The notes: generated by a model from the sequence alone, not told the origin. Shown: positions 18,018 to 26,085, numbered from the stretch's first letter. The stretch is DNA of 64,000 bases from Tamaricihabitans halophyticus (GCF_004340875.1 NZ_SLXQ01000009.1:1-64000), one strand, 5' to 3'. Program-made: numbers and translations.

Positions 18018-19223
18018 CAGGTCAGTCCACACCAGACGGTGATCACTCGCCTCGGTGAGCCGCGCCAGCTCGTCCTCGGCACGCGGCCAGAACACTCCCG
18101 CGCGCTTTGGCAGCAGGGGCAGCGACGGCAGCACGTAGTCGACGCGCAGGTTGCCCGGCTCCTCGTCGCTGAAGTCCGCCGTATCCAGACCCGGGTCACC
18201 ACGATGCGTCTCGTTCGCCCCACCCTGTAGCTCGCTGGCCTCGGGCCCGCCCGCGCTGCGCGGCCGTGGGTCGATCACCCGGTGCGCACGGAGTACCTGG
18301 TTGGCCGCGGCGTCCACACTGTCGCCGTCCAGCGGATCGGCGTTGAGGTCGCCGGCGATCACGAACCTGGCGCCCGGCGGCAGACCGCCACGGTTGCCCA
18401 CGTCGTCGTAGATGTAGCCACCGCGCGCGGGGTGTACGTAGTCCGCCCAGAAGCGGATCTCGTCGTGATTACGCTTACCGTTGCGGTCCTCGGGACCGTC
18501 GAAACTCGGCGGCGTGGGATGCGCGGCGAGCAGGTGCACCGTGCGCTTGCCGAGCTTGATCGGCACGTCCCAGTGCGATTTGGAGGACAGTCGGAGGTCG
18601 GCGAGCGCGTCCGGCGAGTACCAGTCCGCCGGCTCCGGCGTGTCCGGGTTATCCGGCAGCAGCGCGCCCGGCATGTCTTGCCAGCGGAACTGCTGGAACG
18701 TGCGCACGGCGTCCGTGTCGATCGGGTACTTGGACAACACGACCATGCCGTACTGACCGGGGAACTCGCCAAAGCCGAAGGCGTCGTCCGGGCCGCCGAT
18801 CACGCCGTCGTTGTTCAGGTCGTGCCCGGATGGCACACCGGTATTGACCGGCGCGGTGTAGTGGTACGGGTATTCGATCGGCGCGGCGTCGTGTTGACCG
18901 CGCGCGAGATAGTTGTCGCGGAAACCGTCCAGCGCGGCGCCACTCTGGTCGTAGTCGAACTCGTTGAGCAGCACCACGTCCGGCCGGGTGCGCTGCAGCA
19001 CTTCGGCGATCATGCTGGCCTGCGCGTTGTCCGGGGTGGCCAGCTCAGCTGCCAGCTGTCCCTGCTCGGCGCGGTTGAGCGAGGTGTTGTAGGTGGCGAA
19101 CCGGACGCCGCCGGCGCCGCTCGCGGTCTCGGACGCGAACGTCTCGCTGGCCTGGGCGGCCGGCGCGAGGCTGGCTAGCAGCACAAACGCCCCGGCGACG
19201 ACGGCGATGCGGTGGCCGCGCAT
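18006..19223 (-). CDS. secreted endonuclease/exonuclease/phosphatase-family protein
   Basis: A 405-residue exported protein: a signal peptide (about 1-26, AQASE cleavage region) then an EEP-fold domain. The family motifs appear in order: ATYNTSLN, VVLLNEFDYD (metal-binding Glu), AAHPTPP, VIAGDLNADP (Asp, Asn) and ASDHRLVWTDL (terminal Asp-His pair). Members hydrolyse phosphodiesters in DNA, lipids or sugars; the substrate here is unknown. An EF-hand-like DLNNDGVIGGPDD at about 135-147 suggests calcium binding. GGAGAGGGG precedes the ATG. It runs divergently away from nothing nearby and is followed by no terminator, its end overlapping the epimerase gene. Confidence 0.87.
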   Translation of the reverse strand: MRGHRIAVVAGAFVLLASLAPAAQASETFASETASGAGGVRFATYNTSLNRAEQGQLAAELATPDNAQASMIAEVLQRTRPDVVLLNEFDYDQSGAALDGFRDNYLARGQHDAAPIEYPYHYTAPVNTGVPSGHDLNNDGVIGGPDDAFGFGEFPGQYGMVVLSKYPIDTDAVRTFQQFRWQDMPGALLPDNPDTPEPADWYSPDALADLRLSSKSHWDVPIKLGKRTVHLLAAHPTPPSFDGPEDRNGKRNHDEIRFWADYVHPARGGYIYDDVGNRGGLPPGARFVIAGDLNADPLDGDSVDAAANQVLRAHRVIDPRPRSAGGPEASELQGGANETHRGDPGLDTADFSDEEPGNLRVDYVLPSLPLLPKRAGVFWPRAEDELARLTEASDHRLVWTDLLVT

Positions 19224-19285
19224 GGGTTCCCCTCTCCGTGTTGCGCCGCCAGCCTAGCGGGCACACGGTTGCGCTCGGAGCACGT

Positions 19286-19407
19286 TCAGCGGGCTAACTG
19301 TTGAACTCGACGTGCGTTCAGCGGGCTAACCGTTGATTCTGGAACGCGATCAGCGGGCTAACCGCGGTATTTAGCGTGCACAAGTAATTCGCGATCAGCG
19401 GGCTAAA
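19286..19407. repeat. four direct repeats of TCAGCGGGCTAA(C/A)
   Basis: Thirteen-base units start at 19286, 19318, 19350 and 19395 (periods 32, 32 and 45). Each is preceded by a GTT or GAT and often by AACGCG. The last unit is preceded by TTTAGCGTGC, as in the single copy at 9761-9804. The array lies between two minus-strand genes. The units are too short and irregular for CRISPR; a regulator-binding array or a degenerate 3'-end element is possible. Confidence 0.65.
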
Positions 19408-19416
19408 CGTTGATAT

Positions 19417-19755
19417 TCAGGACGCGGGTGGCTTTGTGCCCGGGCGAAACCGCCTCGGGGCTGGCCACAGGCGCGCGGGGATGACCGCGAGCACCGTGGC
19501 CGGCCCGAGCTCGCGCGAATCGGTGGAGGCGTACGGGTTGTCCCCGTGCACCGTCCACCCGCCCGGCTCCCTAGCTGCCACCCGCTTGACCGACAGCTGG
19601 CCGGGCCGGCCTGACCAGCTGACCAGCACCACGCTGCCGGGTCGCGGCGTCAACCACGGACAGGCGAGCACCACATCGCCATCCCGCAGCGCGGGCACCA
19701 TCGACGGCCCACGGACCACCACCCTGCGCGGGAACCACCGTCCCATCCTGGCCAC
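19417..19755 (-). CDS. sodX: nickel superoxide dismutase maturation protease
   Basis: A 112-residue S24/S26 (signal-peptidase-like) protease expected to cut the leader from Ni-SOD, exposing the His that binds nickel. The catalytic serine is in VRGPSMVPALRDGDVVL and the lysine in LSVKRVAAR, the usual Ser-Lys dyad. The GTG at 19755 is chosen because GGAGG lies 6 nt upstream; ATG at 19746 would shorten it by three residues. It is divergent from sodN with an 85-bp gap, the arrangement seen in streptomycetes, which makes the function assignment strong. Confidence 0.88.
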   Translation of the reverse strand: MARMGRWFPRRVVVRGPSMVPALRDGDVVLACPWLTPRPGSVVLVSWSGRPGQLSVKRVAAREPGGWTVHGDNPYASTDSRELGPATVLAVIPARLWPAPRRFRPGTKPPAS

Positions 19756-19840
19756 CGACCACCTCCAGCTGCTTCCGTGATGATCGCAGGGGTAAGGTCG
19801 GGCCTGTCGGAGCATTCACAATTTCAGCCAGGGAGGAACG

Positions 19841-20248
19841 ATGCGACTGCTGTCGCGGCTATTCCGTCCGCGCCTGGAAGCCACCGCCCATTGCGACCTT
19901 CCGTGCGGCGTGTACGACCCCGCGCAAGCTCGGATCGAGGCCGAGTCGGTCAAGGCGATCCAGCAGAAATACCAGGACAACGAGGACCCCGAGTTCCGCA
20001 CCCGGGCGATCCTGATCGCCGAACAGCGCTCGGAGCTCGTCAAGCATCACCTCTGGGTGCTGTGGACGGATTACTTCAAGCCGCCGCACTTCGAGAAGTA
20101 CCCGCAGCTGCACGAGCTGGTGAACAAGGCCACCAAGGCCGCGGGCGCCACCGGCACGAAGGGTTCGATGGACCCGGCGACCGGTCAGCAGCTGCTGGAC
20201 TACATCGCGGAGATTGACAAGATCTTCTGGGAGACCAAGCAGGGCTGA
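19841..20248 (+). CDS. sodN: nickel superoxide dismutase
   Basis: A 135-residue precursor of Ni-SOD, which dismutates superoxide in the cytosol as a hexamer of four-helix bundles. A 17-residue leader ending near EATA precedes the nickel hook HCDLPCGVYDP, whose first His and two Cys ligate nickel after removal of the leader by SodX. The remainder, including IQQKYQDNEDPEFRTRA and KIFWETKQG, follows the family to its usual length. GGGAGGA lies 7 nt before the ATG. A long imperfect hairpin follows the stop. Confidence 0.96.
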   Translation: MRLLSRLFRPRLEATAHCDLPCGVYDPAQARIEAESVKAIQQKYQDNEDPEFRTRAILIAEQRSELVKHHLWVLWTDYFKPPHFEKYPQLHELVNKATKAAGATGTKGSMDPATGQQLLDYIAEIDKIFWETKQG

Positions 20249-20260
20249 CAGCCAGGCCAT

Positions 20261-20312
20261 ACAAGCGGCGCTGACCAGCGGAAACAACTTCCGTTGGCAG
20301 CGCCGTACTTGT
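20261..20312 (+). terminator. long imperfect hairpin after sodN
   Basis: ACAAG, CGGCGCTG, CCA and CGGAA pair with TTCCG, TGG, CAGCGCCG and CTTGT, interrupted by single mismatches, around a short ACAAC loop. It begins 13 nt after the sodN stop and is followed by TTTG. It is likely a terminator or a 3'-end stabilising structure. Confidence 0.6.
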
Positions 20313-20327
20313 TTGCGCGGCAACAAC

Positions 20328-21728
20328 GTGGCCGAAACCCCGCACGCCGGTTACCTTTCAACTATGTCGGCCAGCCGAGCCCCGAGGAGCTTACGCACCG
20401 ACGCGCGACGCAACCGAGACGCGCTGGTAGCGGCCGCACGCGCGGAATTCACCAAACACGGGCTACACGTCACCGACGAACGCATCGCCCGCAGCGCCGG
20501 GGTCGGCACAGCCACCCTCCGCCGACACTTCCGCCATCGCGGCGCACTGATCGACGAGATCTACCTTCCCCGGATGGAAGCCGAGATCGAACTACTCGAG
20601 CAGAGCCTGCAAGAAACCGACTGGGAGCAGGTCTTCGAGAGGTTCCTAACCGAATGCCTCGACCGCCTGGGCGACGATCCCACCAGCGGTGACCTGCTCG
20701 TGACACCGATGCCAACGGCGGTCCGGGTCGAAGCAGCCAAACAGCGCATCCACCGACTACTGGCCCACCAGATCACCAGATACCAGGAGGCGGGCTACTT
20801 GCGCGCCGACCTGACGATCGCCGACATCACGCTGCACGCGCTCGCGGTCATGCACGTCGCGGTGCAGACCCACGACATCGCGCCAAACGCACATCGTCGG
20901 TATGCCGAGCTGAGCGCGGACGCCTGCCGCGCAACCGATGCACCCGAACTCGACACACCTCCCATGACAATTGAGCAGCTACATCGGGTGCTGACGCGGG
21001 AGGGAGACCAGCGATGGCAACGGCGTCGGCTACCGCCGACCGGCGACCCTGGAACAACCGAGCGCCCAAGCAACCACGCGCCGGGAAACATTGCCAGTCG
21101 CAACCGGCAAGCCCTACTACTGGCCGCCAAGACCGAGTTCTCGGCAGTGGGACTACGCGCCCCACTCGAGGACATCGCGAAACGGGCTGGCGTGGGCATC
21201 GGGACCCTCTACCGGCATTTCCCCACCCGGTTGTCGCTGATCGACGCGCTCTACCTACGCACGCTGGAGGAACGCAACGCCTTCCTGGACGACTCGCTCG
21301 CGATGCCCAACGCGCTGGAGGGTCTCAGATCCTACATCGGCCGGTCCATTGAGCAGCTCACGGACGACATCGCTGCCCGCGATCTGATCGCCGCGGACCC
21401 ACCGCCGGGTACCCGCAGCGCGCACGCGAAGGAGCTGTTCCGGGCGAAGATGACCGAACTACTCGGCAAAGGCCAGCGGCAGGGCTCGATACGCGGAGAC
21501 TTCACCCTGGGCGATCTGGTCATGTACGGACTTGCCTTCACCCACGTCAGGTGGGAGACACGGGATTGCGCGCCCGATGCCTGGCGCCGATTCAACGACA
21601 TGCTGATCGAGGCGCTGCGCCCCGAGCGGGCACATGAGCTCACCGGTCCAGTACTGACCAACGAGCAGTCGCTCGAGCTGGCCCAGCACAGAGCCCGCAC
21701 CGGCTGGAGCGCGCGGACTCATCGCTGA
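20328..21728 (+). CDS. double TetR-type transcriptional regulator (two TetR modules in one chain)
   Basis: A 466-residue protein made of two consecutive TetR/AcrR-like modules. The first helix-turn-helix is at about 33-72 (EFTKHGLHVTDERIARSAG, then TATLRRHF) and the second at about 262-302 (EFSAVGLRAPLEDIAKRAG, then IGTLYRHFPTR), each followed by a ligand/dimer helical domain and joined by an Arg/Pro-rich linker (about 212-257). An ordinary TetR protein is about 200 residues and acts as a dimer; this chain could form an intramolecular pseudo-dimer. GTG at 20328 is preferred to ATG at 20364 because identity with the next paralogue begins at this GTG. No ribosome site is seen, so it may be leaderless. 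Ligand and targets are unknown. Confidence 0.8.
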   Translation: MAETPHAGYLSTMSASRAPRSLRTDARRNRDALVAAARAEFTKHGLHVTDERIARSAGVGTATLRRHFRHRGALIDEIYLPRMEAEIELLEQSLQETDWEQVFERFLTECLDRLGDDPTSGDLLVTPMPTAVRVEAAKQRIHRLLAHQITRYQEAGYLRADLTIADITLHALAVMHVAVQTHDIAPNAHRRYAELSADACRATDAPELDTPPMTIEQLHRVLTREGDQRWQRRRLPPTGDPGTTERPSNHAPGNIASRNRQALLLAAKTEFSAVGLRAPLEDIAKRAGVGIGTLYRHFPTRLSLIDALYLRTLEERNAFLDDSLAMPNALEGLRSYIGRSIEQLTDDIAARDLIAADPPPGTRSAHAKELFRAKMTELLGKGQRQGSIRGDFTLGDLVMYGLAFTHVRWETRDCAPDAWRRFNDMLIEALRPERAHELTGPVLTNEQSLELAQHRARTGWSARTHR

Positions 21729-21771
21729 GGCCACGACAGATCGGTGCTCGGTCGACGTGCGCAGCCACGAC

Positions 21772-23160
21772 GTGGCCGAAATCCCGCACGCGGGTTACCT
21801 TTCGAATATGCAGGTCAGTGGAGCGCCCAAAGGTTTGCGTACCGATGCGCGGCGCAACCGCGACGCATTACTGACGGCCGCACGCGCCGAGTTCGCCAAG
21901 CACGGGCTGTGGATCAGCGACGAGCGCATTGCCCGCAGCGCGGGCGTCGGCACAGCCACCCTGCGCCGGCACTTCCCCGACCGTGGCGCGCTGTTCGACG
22001 AGGTCTATCTCCCGGCTATGGAGGCCGAAGTCGACCTGCTCGAGCGCTCCCTGTGTGGGACGGGCCGGAAGGAAGACTTCAGTTGGTTTTTTGCGAACAG
22101 TCTCGATCGATTGACTGACAATCAGGTCAATGGTGACCTGCTGTTTACGCCGATGCCAACGGCCGTCCGGGTCGAAGCAGCCAAGAAACGCCTCCACCAG
22201 CTAATGGCTACCTACCTCAGGAGATGCCGGGACGCCGGCTACTTTCGCGCCGGCTTGACGATTCCCGACGTCGCCCTGTGCACGCTCGCGCATCGGCACG
22301 TCGTGGCGCAGACCAACGCTATCGCGCCGAACACCCACCGGAGATTTGCTCAGCTGATCATGGACGCATGCCGAGCGACCAGTGCGCCCGCGCTCGACAC
22401 CCCACCCATGAACGACGAGCAGCTACGCCAGGTACTGATGCGGCGCGCCAAACAACGTTGGCAACTGCGTAAACAACCGTCCGCTGGCACCACCCGCTCC
22501 ACCGAGCGGGCGAACAACCGAGAACACCGGGCCACCCGCAATCTGGCCAGCCGCAACCGGCAGGCGCTGTTGCTGGCAGCCAAAGCCGAATTCTCCGCGG
22601 TGGGTTTCCGGGCCTCGCTGGAGACCATCGCGAAACGAGCCGGCGTCGGCATCGGCACGCTCTACCGACACTTCCCCACCCGGGCAGATCTGATCGACGC
22701 GCTCTACCTGCGCACGTTGGAGGAGCGCAGCACCATGGTCGAGGAAGCTCTGGCGCTGCCCAACGCGATGGAAGGCCTCGCCTGGTACTTCATCCGGTCA
22801 AACGAACAACTCGCGGACGACATCTCGTCCCGCGACCTGGTCATCACCCAACTACCGGCAGGCACCGCCAGCGCCGAAGCCAAACAGCGACTCCGGCCGA
22901 AGGTGATCGAACTGCTCAGCAAGGGCCAGCGGGAAGGTTCGATTCGCGCTGACTTCACCCCTGGCGATGTGGCGTTGTACGGGCTCGGCATCACGCATGT
23001 GATGTGGGAGACCCGCGAGGCCGCGCCAGCTGCCTGGCGGCGCTTCTGCGCCATCATGATGGACGCGCTTCGCCCGGAACACGCGCATGAGCTCACCGGC
23101 CCCGCGATGACCTACGAGCAGCTGATCGAGCTGTCCGTACATCGCGCGCACAACTTCTGA
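21772..23160 (+). CDS. double TetR-type transcriptional regulator, paralogue of its upstream neighbour
   Basis: A 462-residue protein colinear with the gene 44 bp upstream: an N-terminal TetR module with KGLRTDARRNRDALL and RIARSAGVGTATLRRHF, a linker, then a second module with KRAGVGIGTLYRHFPTR. The pair clearly arose by tandem duplication of an already fused gene, since the first modules resemble each other more than each resembles its own second module. The first 41 bp around the GTG are 37/41 identical between the copies, and two of four differences are silent, supporting the GTG start at 21772 (ATG at 21808 is the alternative). Targets are unknown. Confidence 0.8.
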   Translation: MAEIPHAGYLSNMQVSGAPKGLRTDARRNRDALLTAARAEFAKHGLWISDERIARSAGVGTATLRRHFPDRGALFDEVYLPAMEAEVDLLERSLCGTGRKEDFSWFFANSLDRLTDNQVNGDLLFTPMPTAVRVEAAKKRLHQLMATYLRRCRDAGYFRAGLTIPDVALCTLAHRHVVAQTNAIAPNTHRRFAQLIMDACRATSAPALDTPPMNDEQLRQVLMRRAKQRWQLRKQPSAGTTRSTERANNREHRATRNLASRNRQALLLAAKAEFSAVGFRASLETIAKRAGVGIGTLYRHFPTRADLIDALYLRTLEERSTMVEEALALPNAMEGLAWYFIRSNEQLADDISSRDLVITQLPAGTASAEAKQRLRPKVIELLSKGQREGSIRADFTPGDVALYGLGITHVMWETREAAPAAWRRFCAIMMDALRPEHAHELTGPAMTYEQLIELSVHRAHNF

Positions 23161-23167
23161 AGCGCGG

Positions 23168-23638
23168 TCAGCGCTTCTTGGGCGTGACCCAGATGGTGAT
23201 CTCGGCGCGAACCACCACGTTGTCCGCGGTATCCAGCAACCGCACCGGGACAACCAGTTCGGCTGGCTCGTCGAACTCGGGGATCTCATCCAGCTCGGCG
23301 AAGGCACGCAGCCGGGTTTTCGCCTTGGCCACATAGGACACCCGCATGCCCTTGGGCAGCCAACGATGCGTGCTGGGCACGGTCGCCTCGGCAAGCATGC
23401 CCATCGCGAGCTCCGCGAGATTGCAGGCGGCGATCGCGTGAAAGGTGCCGATGTGGTTGTGCACGCCCCACCACTTTGCTGCCCGCACCGCGCAGTACCC
23501 CGGCCGCAGCTCGGTGACCGTGGGCAACACGGAGCCGAAATAGGGCGCGCGCAGGCATACCGCGGCCGAGAACAGTCGCCGGCCGAACGGCAGCGACGTC
23601 AACCGCTGCCACATGGCCAACGTGCGGGTGGTGGTCAT
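23168..23638 (-). CDS. hotdog-fold DUF4442 protein (thioesterase-like)
   Basis: A 156-residue protein of the DUF4442 hotdog family, related to acyl-CoA thioesterases. The core is visible as KWWGVHNHIGTFHAIAACNLAELAMGML, where NHIGT-H-A-ACNLAE is the family signature over the central hotdog helix. The natural acyl substrate is not known. GGAGG precedes the ATG at good spacing. It is convergent with the second double-TetR gene, 7 bp from its stop, and divergent from the following GNAT gene. Confidence 0.8.
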   Translation of the reverse strand: MTTTRTLAMWQRLTSLPFGRRLFSAAVCLRAPYFGSVLPTVTELRPGYCAVRAAKWWGVHNHIGTFHAIAACNLAELAMGMLAEATVPSTHRWLPKGMRVSYVAKAKTRLRAFAELDEIPEFDEPAELVVPVRLLDTADNVVVRAEITIWVTPKKR

Positions 23639-23707
23639 TCGGGCACCTCCAAGCCGTAGTTACTCACGAGTAGCGTACGGCATCCGGCGGTGTGACAGGA
23701 TGCTCGC

Positions 23708-24208
23708 ATGCCCGATTCCCGTATCCGTCCGGCGCGCCCGGATGACGTGCCCGCCGTGGTCGAACTCGTACACGCACTCGCCGATTACCAGGGCGCGGCG
23801 CATAAATGTCAGCTGACCGTGGAGCAGTTGAACGCCGCGTTGTTTGGCCCGAAGCCAGCCCTGTTCGGGTTCGTCGCGGTGGCGGATGATCAGGTCGCCG
23901 GAATGGCGCTGTGGTTCCTGAACTTCTCGACCTGGACGGGGACGCACGGGGTATATCTCGAGGATCTGTACGTACGCGATGATCATCGCGGTAGCGGGTT
24001 GGGCAAGGCACTGCTGGCTACGCTGGCCGAGGAATGCGTGCGCAATGGTTACCAGCGCATGGAGTGGTCGGTACTGGAGTGGAACACCCCGGCGATCAAC
24101 GTGTACGACGCACTCGGGGCCGCGCCGGCCGAGGAAACGCTGCTCTATCGGCTCAGCGGCGACGCACTGTCTACCCTCGCTGGGAGCATCGCCCCCGCAC
24201 TGCCCTGA
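23708..24208 (+). CDS. GNAT acetyltransferase, SSAT-like
   Basis: A 166-residue acetyltransferase resembling the spermidine/spermine (diamine) N-acetyltransferase group. IRPARPDDVPAVVELVHALADYQ opens the domain; YLEDLYVRDDHRGSGLGKALL holds the acetyl-CoA loop (RGSGLG); WNTPAINVYDALGA is the last conserved block. YLEDLYV is typical of SSAT-like proteins, so a polyamine or small amine substrate is plausible but not shown. The start ATG at 23708 directly precedes PDSRIRPA. Confidence 0.82.
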   Translation: MPDSRIRPARPDDVPAVVELVHALADYQGAAHKCQLTVEQLNAALFGPKPALFGFVAVADDQVAGMALWFLNFSTWTGTHGVYLEDLYVRDDHRGSGLGKALLATLAEECVRNGYQRMEWSVLEWNTPAINVYDALGAAPAEETLLYRLSGDALSTLAGSIAPALP

Positions 24209-24253
24209 TCCGGAGCAGGCCGGCGATGGCCGAAGCCTCGCCGGCCACCCCAA

Positions 24254-24685
24254 CTACTTCGGCTCGAGGACGAAAACCGGGATCTCCCGGTCGGTCTTCT
24301 CCTGGTACTCGGCATAGGACGGGTAGGCCGCGACGGCACGGTCCCACCATTGCGCGCGTTCCTCGCCGGCTACCTCACGTGCCACGTAGTCCTTGGTGAC
24401 GGTGCCGTCCTGCAGCGCGAACTCGGGGTGCGCCTTGATGTTGTGATACCAGCTCGGGTTCTCCGGGGTGCCACCCTTGGAGGCAACCACCGCGTACCGG
24501 CCATCGTGTTCCACCCGCATCACCGGGGTGTAGCGCAGTTTGCCGGATTTCGCGCCGCGCAGCGTCAGTAGCACGATCGGCGAACCGAGCACCTGGATGC
24601 CTTCGGTGGTGCCGGTTTCGAGAATCCGCTTTGTCTGGTCCTGTACCCAGTCCACCGGGCTGAGTTCTGCCGTGTTTTCTGCCAT
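24254..24685 (-). CDS. nitroreductase/deazaflavin-dependent oxidoreductase (Ddn-like)
   Basis: A 143-residue split-beta-barrel protein of the F420-dependent Ddn/FDOR family. [35 protein letters not shown] and [13 protein letters not shown] are family signatures for binding the deazaflavin cofactor; the substrate may be quinones or nitro compounds. ATG at 24685 is chosen; an ATG at 24718 would add 11 residues. A SigR-like promoter (24696-24722) places the start of transcription only a few bases before ATG 24685, favouring that start and a nearly leaderless mRNA. It lies downstream of the Scr1-like/DUF397 pair. Confidence 0.85.
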   Translation of the reverse strand: MAENTAELSPVDWVQDQTKRILETGTTEGIQVLGSPIVLLTLRGAKSGKLRYTPVMRVEHDGRYAVVASKGGTPENPSWYHNIKAHPEFALQDGTVTKDYVAREVAGEERAQWWDRAVAAYPSYAEYQEKTDREIPVFVLEPK

Positions 24686-24695
24686 GTGCTGGTAC

Positions 24696-24722
24696 AACAC
24701 ACCACCCGCCGTGCGCATTCCC
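24696..24722 (-). promoter_or_regulatory. candidate SigR-type promoter for the Ddn-like gene
   Basis: On the minus strand GGGAAT (24722-24717) and GTT (24698-24696) are separated by exactly 18 nt, matching the SigR/SigH consensus. The predicted start of transcription, about 7 nt further, falls next to the ATG at 24685. Confidence 0.45.
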
Positions 24723-24901
24723 TAGCGCATCGCGATATCCCTCAGGAACGCGATCCAGGCGGGGCGGCTCAGCCGCAGCTGCCCGCCAGACCGGTTCTTG
24801 GTGTCCCGCACGCCGATATCCGCGACCCCCAGTCCAATCTCGACACACTCTTGATGGTTCGCGCTGTAACTGGACTTACGCCACCGATACGTCTCCGCCA
24901 T
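24722..24901 (-). CDS. DUF397 domain protein (Scr2-like)
   Basis: A 59-residue protein consisting of one DUF397 domain: YRWRKSSYSANHQECVEIG near the N-terminus and VRDTKNRSGGQLRLSRPAWIAFL near the C-terminus are the family core. In streptomycetes such small proteins are encoded beside Scr1-type XRE regulators and appear to modulate them, in a relation likened to toxin-antitoxin pairs. Here the ATG overlaps the TAA of the XRE gene by one base (TAATG), so translation is coupled. Confidence 0.85.
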   Translation of the reverse strand: MAETYRWRKSSYSANHQECVEIGLGVADIGVRDTKNRSGGQLRLSRPAWIAFLRDIAMR

Positions 24902-25737
24902 TACCCTTTCTCCAATTTCGCTAGTACCGACCGAATGAACTCGGCGGAATCCGCCGGACTCAACGCTTCCTCGCCCACCACCCGAGCCGCCTGCCCGTAC
25001 TCCGCGACATCCTCGTCGTTGTAGACGAAGGCTCCGGACCGATGGTGTTCCAAGTGGACGATGGTGTCGGCATCCGGGAACTCGTAGATGATGAACGGCC
25101 CCGCCAAGCCCGGATGCCAGCCGGTGCCGATCGGCACGATCCGCACGGTCACGTTCGCCGCTGGCCTGGTGAGGCTGCGCAACTGCTCGACCATCACCTG
25201 GGGACCGCCGATCACCTGGCGCAGCGCGGGTTCGCCGAGTAGCGCGGTGAACCGGACCCGGGACAGCACGTCCCGCCGCGCCAACCGCAGCGTCAGTTTG
25301 CCCTCCACCGCGCCGTAATCGGTGATTCCAGCGCCAATCACCGCACGCGCGTAGTCCGTGGTCTGCAACAAGCCCGGCACCAACCACGGCGACCAGTCGG
25401 TGATCGCGTTCGCGGTGCGCTCGCACTCCATCACGCCCGCGAGCTGCTGCGTCGCGCCCCGCACCCCGGCCACCAGCCAATCGGATTCCGAGGCCCGCCT
25501 GGCCAGCTCCAGAATCCGCTCCCGCTCCTCGTTGCGCACCCCGAGCACGGCAAGCAGCGAAGCCACGTCCTCGGTGTTCGGCGCGCGACGCCCGGTCTCC
25601 CAATGCGAGATGGTCGTGTACTGCACGTCGAGCTTGCTCGCGACATCGCGCTGGGTCAGCGAACTGCGCTCTCTGGCGGTGCGGAGCGCGGCGGACAGGG
25701 CCCGCGCTCGCGGCGAGATACCCGTGTTTACAGGCAT
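24901..25737 (-). CDS. Scr1-like XRE family regulator with DUF5753-type domain
   Basis: A 278-residue regulator: an N-terminal XRE helix-turn-helix (about 15-70, with SLTQRDVASKLDVQYTTISHWETGRRAP) and a C-terminal ligand-type domain (about 95-270) with WLVPGLLQTTDYARAV and VRIVPIGTGWHPGLAGPF, standard for DUF5753 proteins. It is co-translated with the DUF397 gene and divergent from a 79-residue protein gene. Inverted GTTTAC (25726-25731) and GTAAAC (25756-25761) flank its start and could be an operator for autoregulation; this is inference. Confidence 0.87.
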   Translation of the reverse strand: MPVNTGISPRARALSAALRTARERSSLTQRDVASKLDVQYTTISHWETGRRAPNTEDVASLLAVLGVRNEERERILELARRASESDWLVAGVRGATQQLAGVMECERTANAITDWSPWLVPGLLQTTDYARAVIGAGITDYGAVEGKLTLRLARRDVLSRVRFTALLGEPALRQVIGGPQVMVEQLRSLTRPAANVTVRIVPIGTGWHPGLAGPFIIYEFPDADTIVHLEHHRSGAFVYNDEDVAEYGQAARVVGEEALSPADSAEFIRSVLAKLEKG

Positions 25738-25845
25738 GCGACAAACCTACCTCACGTAAACGTTCTGTGGCCATTGCTATACACAAAGTAAAGGCTCACC
25801 GTGTTCACGCAATACGAATCGAGTTACTCAATCGGAGGTATCGCG

Positions 25846-26085
25846 ATGGCGCGCAAAAGCACCGCCGAGGAGATCGACCGCTGGCGGAAAGAGACCATCG
25901 CCTGGCTCGACCGCGACGGGCCCGACCTGGCCTTCTCCGTACGCATCGGGGTGATCTCGCTACGCATGGCCGCACTGGAACTGGCCGGCCGGTGGCACTG
26001 GAGGGTGGACGGGGCCGAGCAACATCGCCCGAAGTCCCCGCCGCCGGAGCTGCCTACTGGTCTTCGCTCATCTCTCCCTCAGTGA
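25846..26085 (+). CDS. small hypothetical protein divergent from the Scr1-like/DUF397 pair
   Basis: A 79-residue soluble protein not recognised. The N-terminal half is charged and helical (KSTAEEIDRWRKETIAWLDRDG), then SVRIGVISLRMAALELAGRWHW and a Pro-rich tail. GGAGG lies 8 nt before the ATG, so it is probably translated. It is divergent from the XRE regulator and shares the promoter region, which suggests a functional link to the Scr1-like system. Its 3' end overlaps the convergent membrane protein gene by 32 bp. Confidence 0.65.
   Translation: MARKSTAEEIDRWRKETIAWLDRDGPDLAFSVRIGVISLRMAALELAGRWHWRVDGAEQHRPKSPPPELPTGLRSSLPQ

Noticed and set aside
19286-19407. Possible CRISPR array
   Set aside because: Repeats are only 13 bp, spacing is uneven and there are no cas genes nearby.
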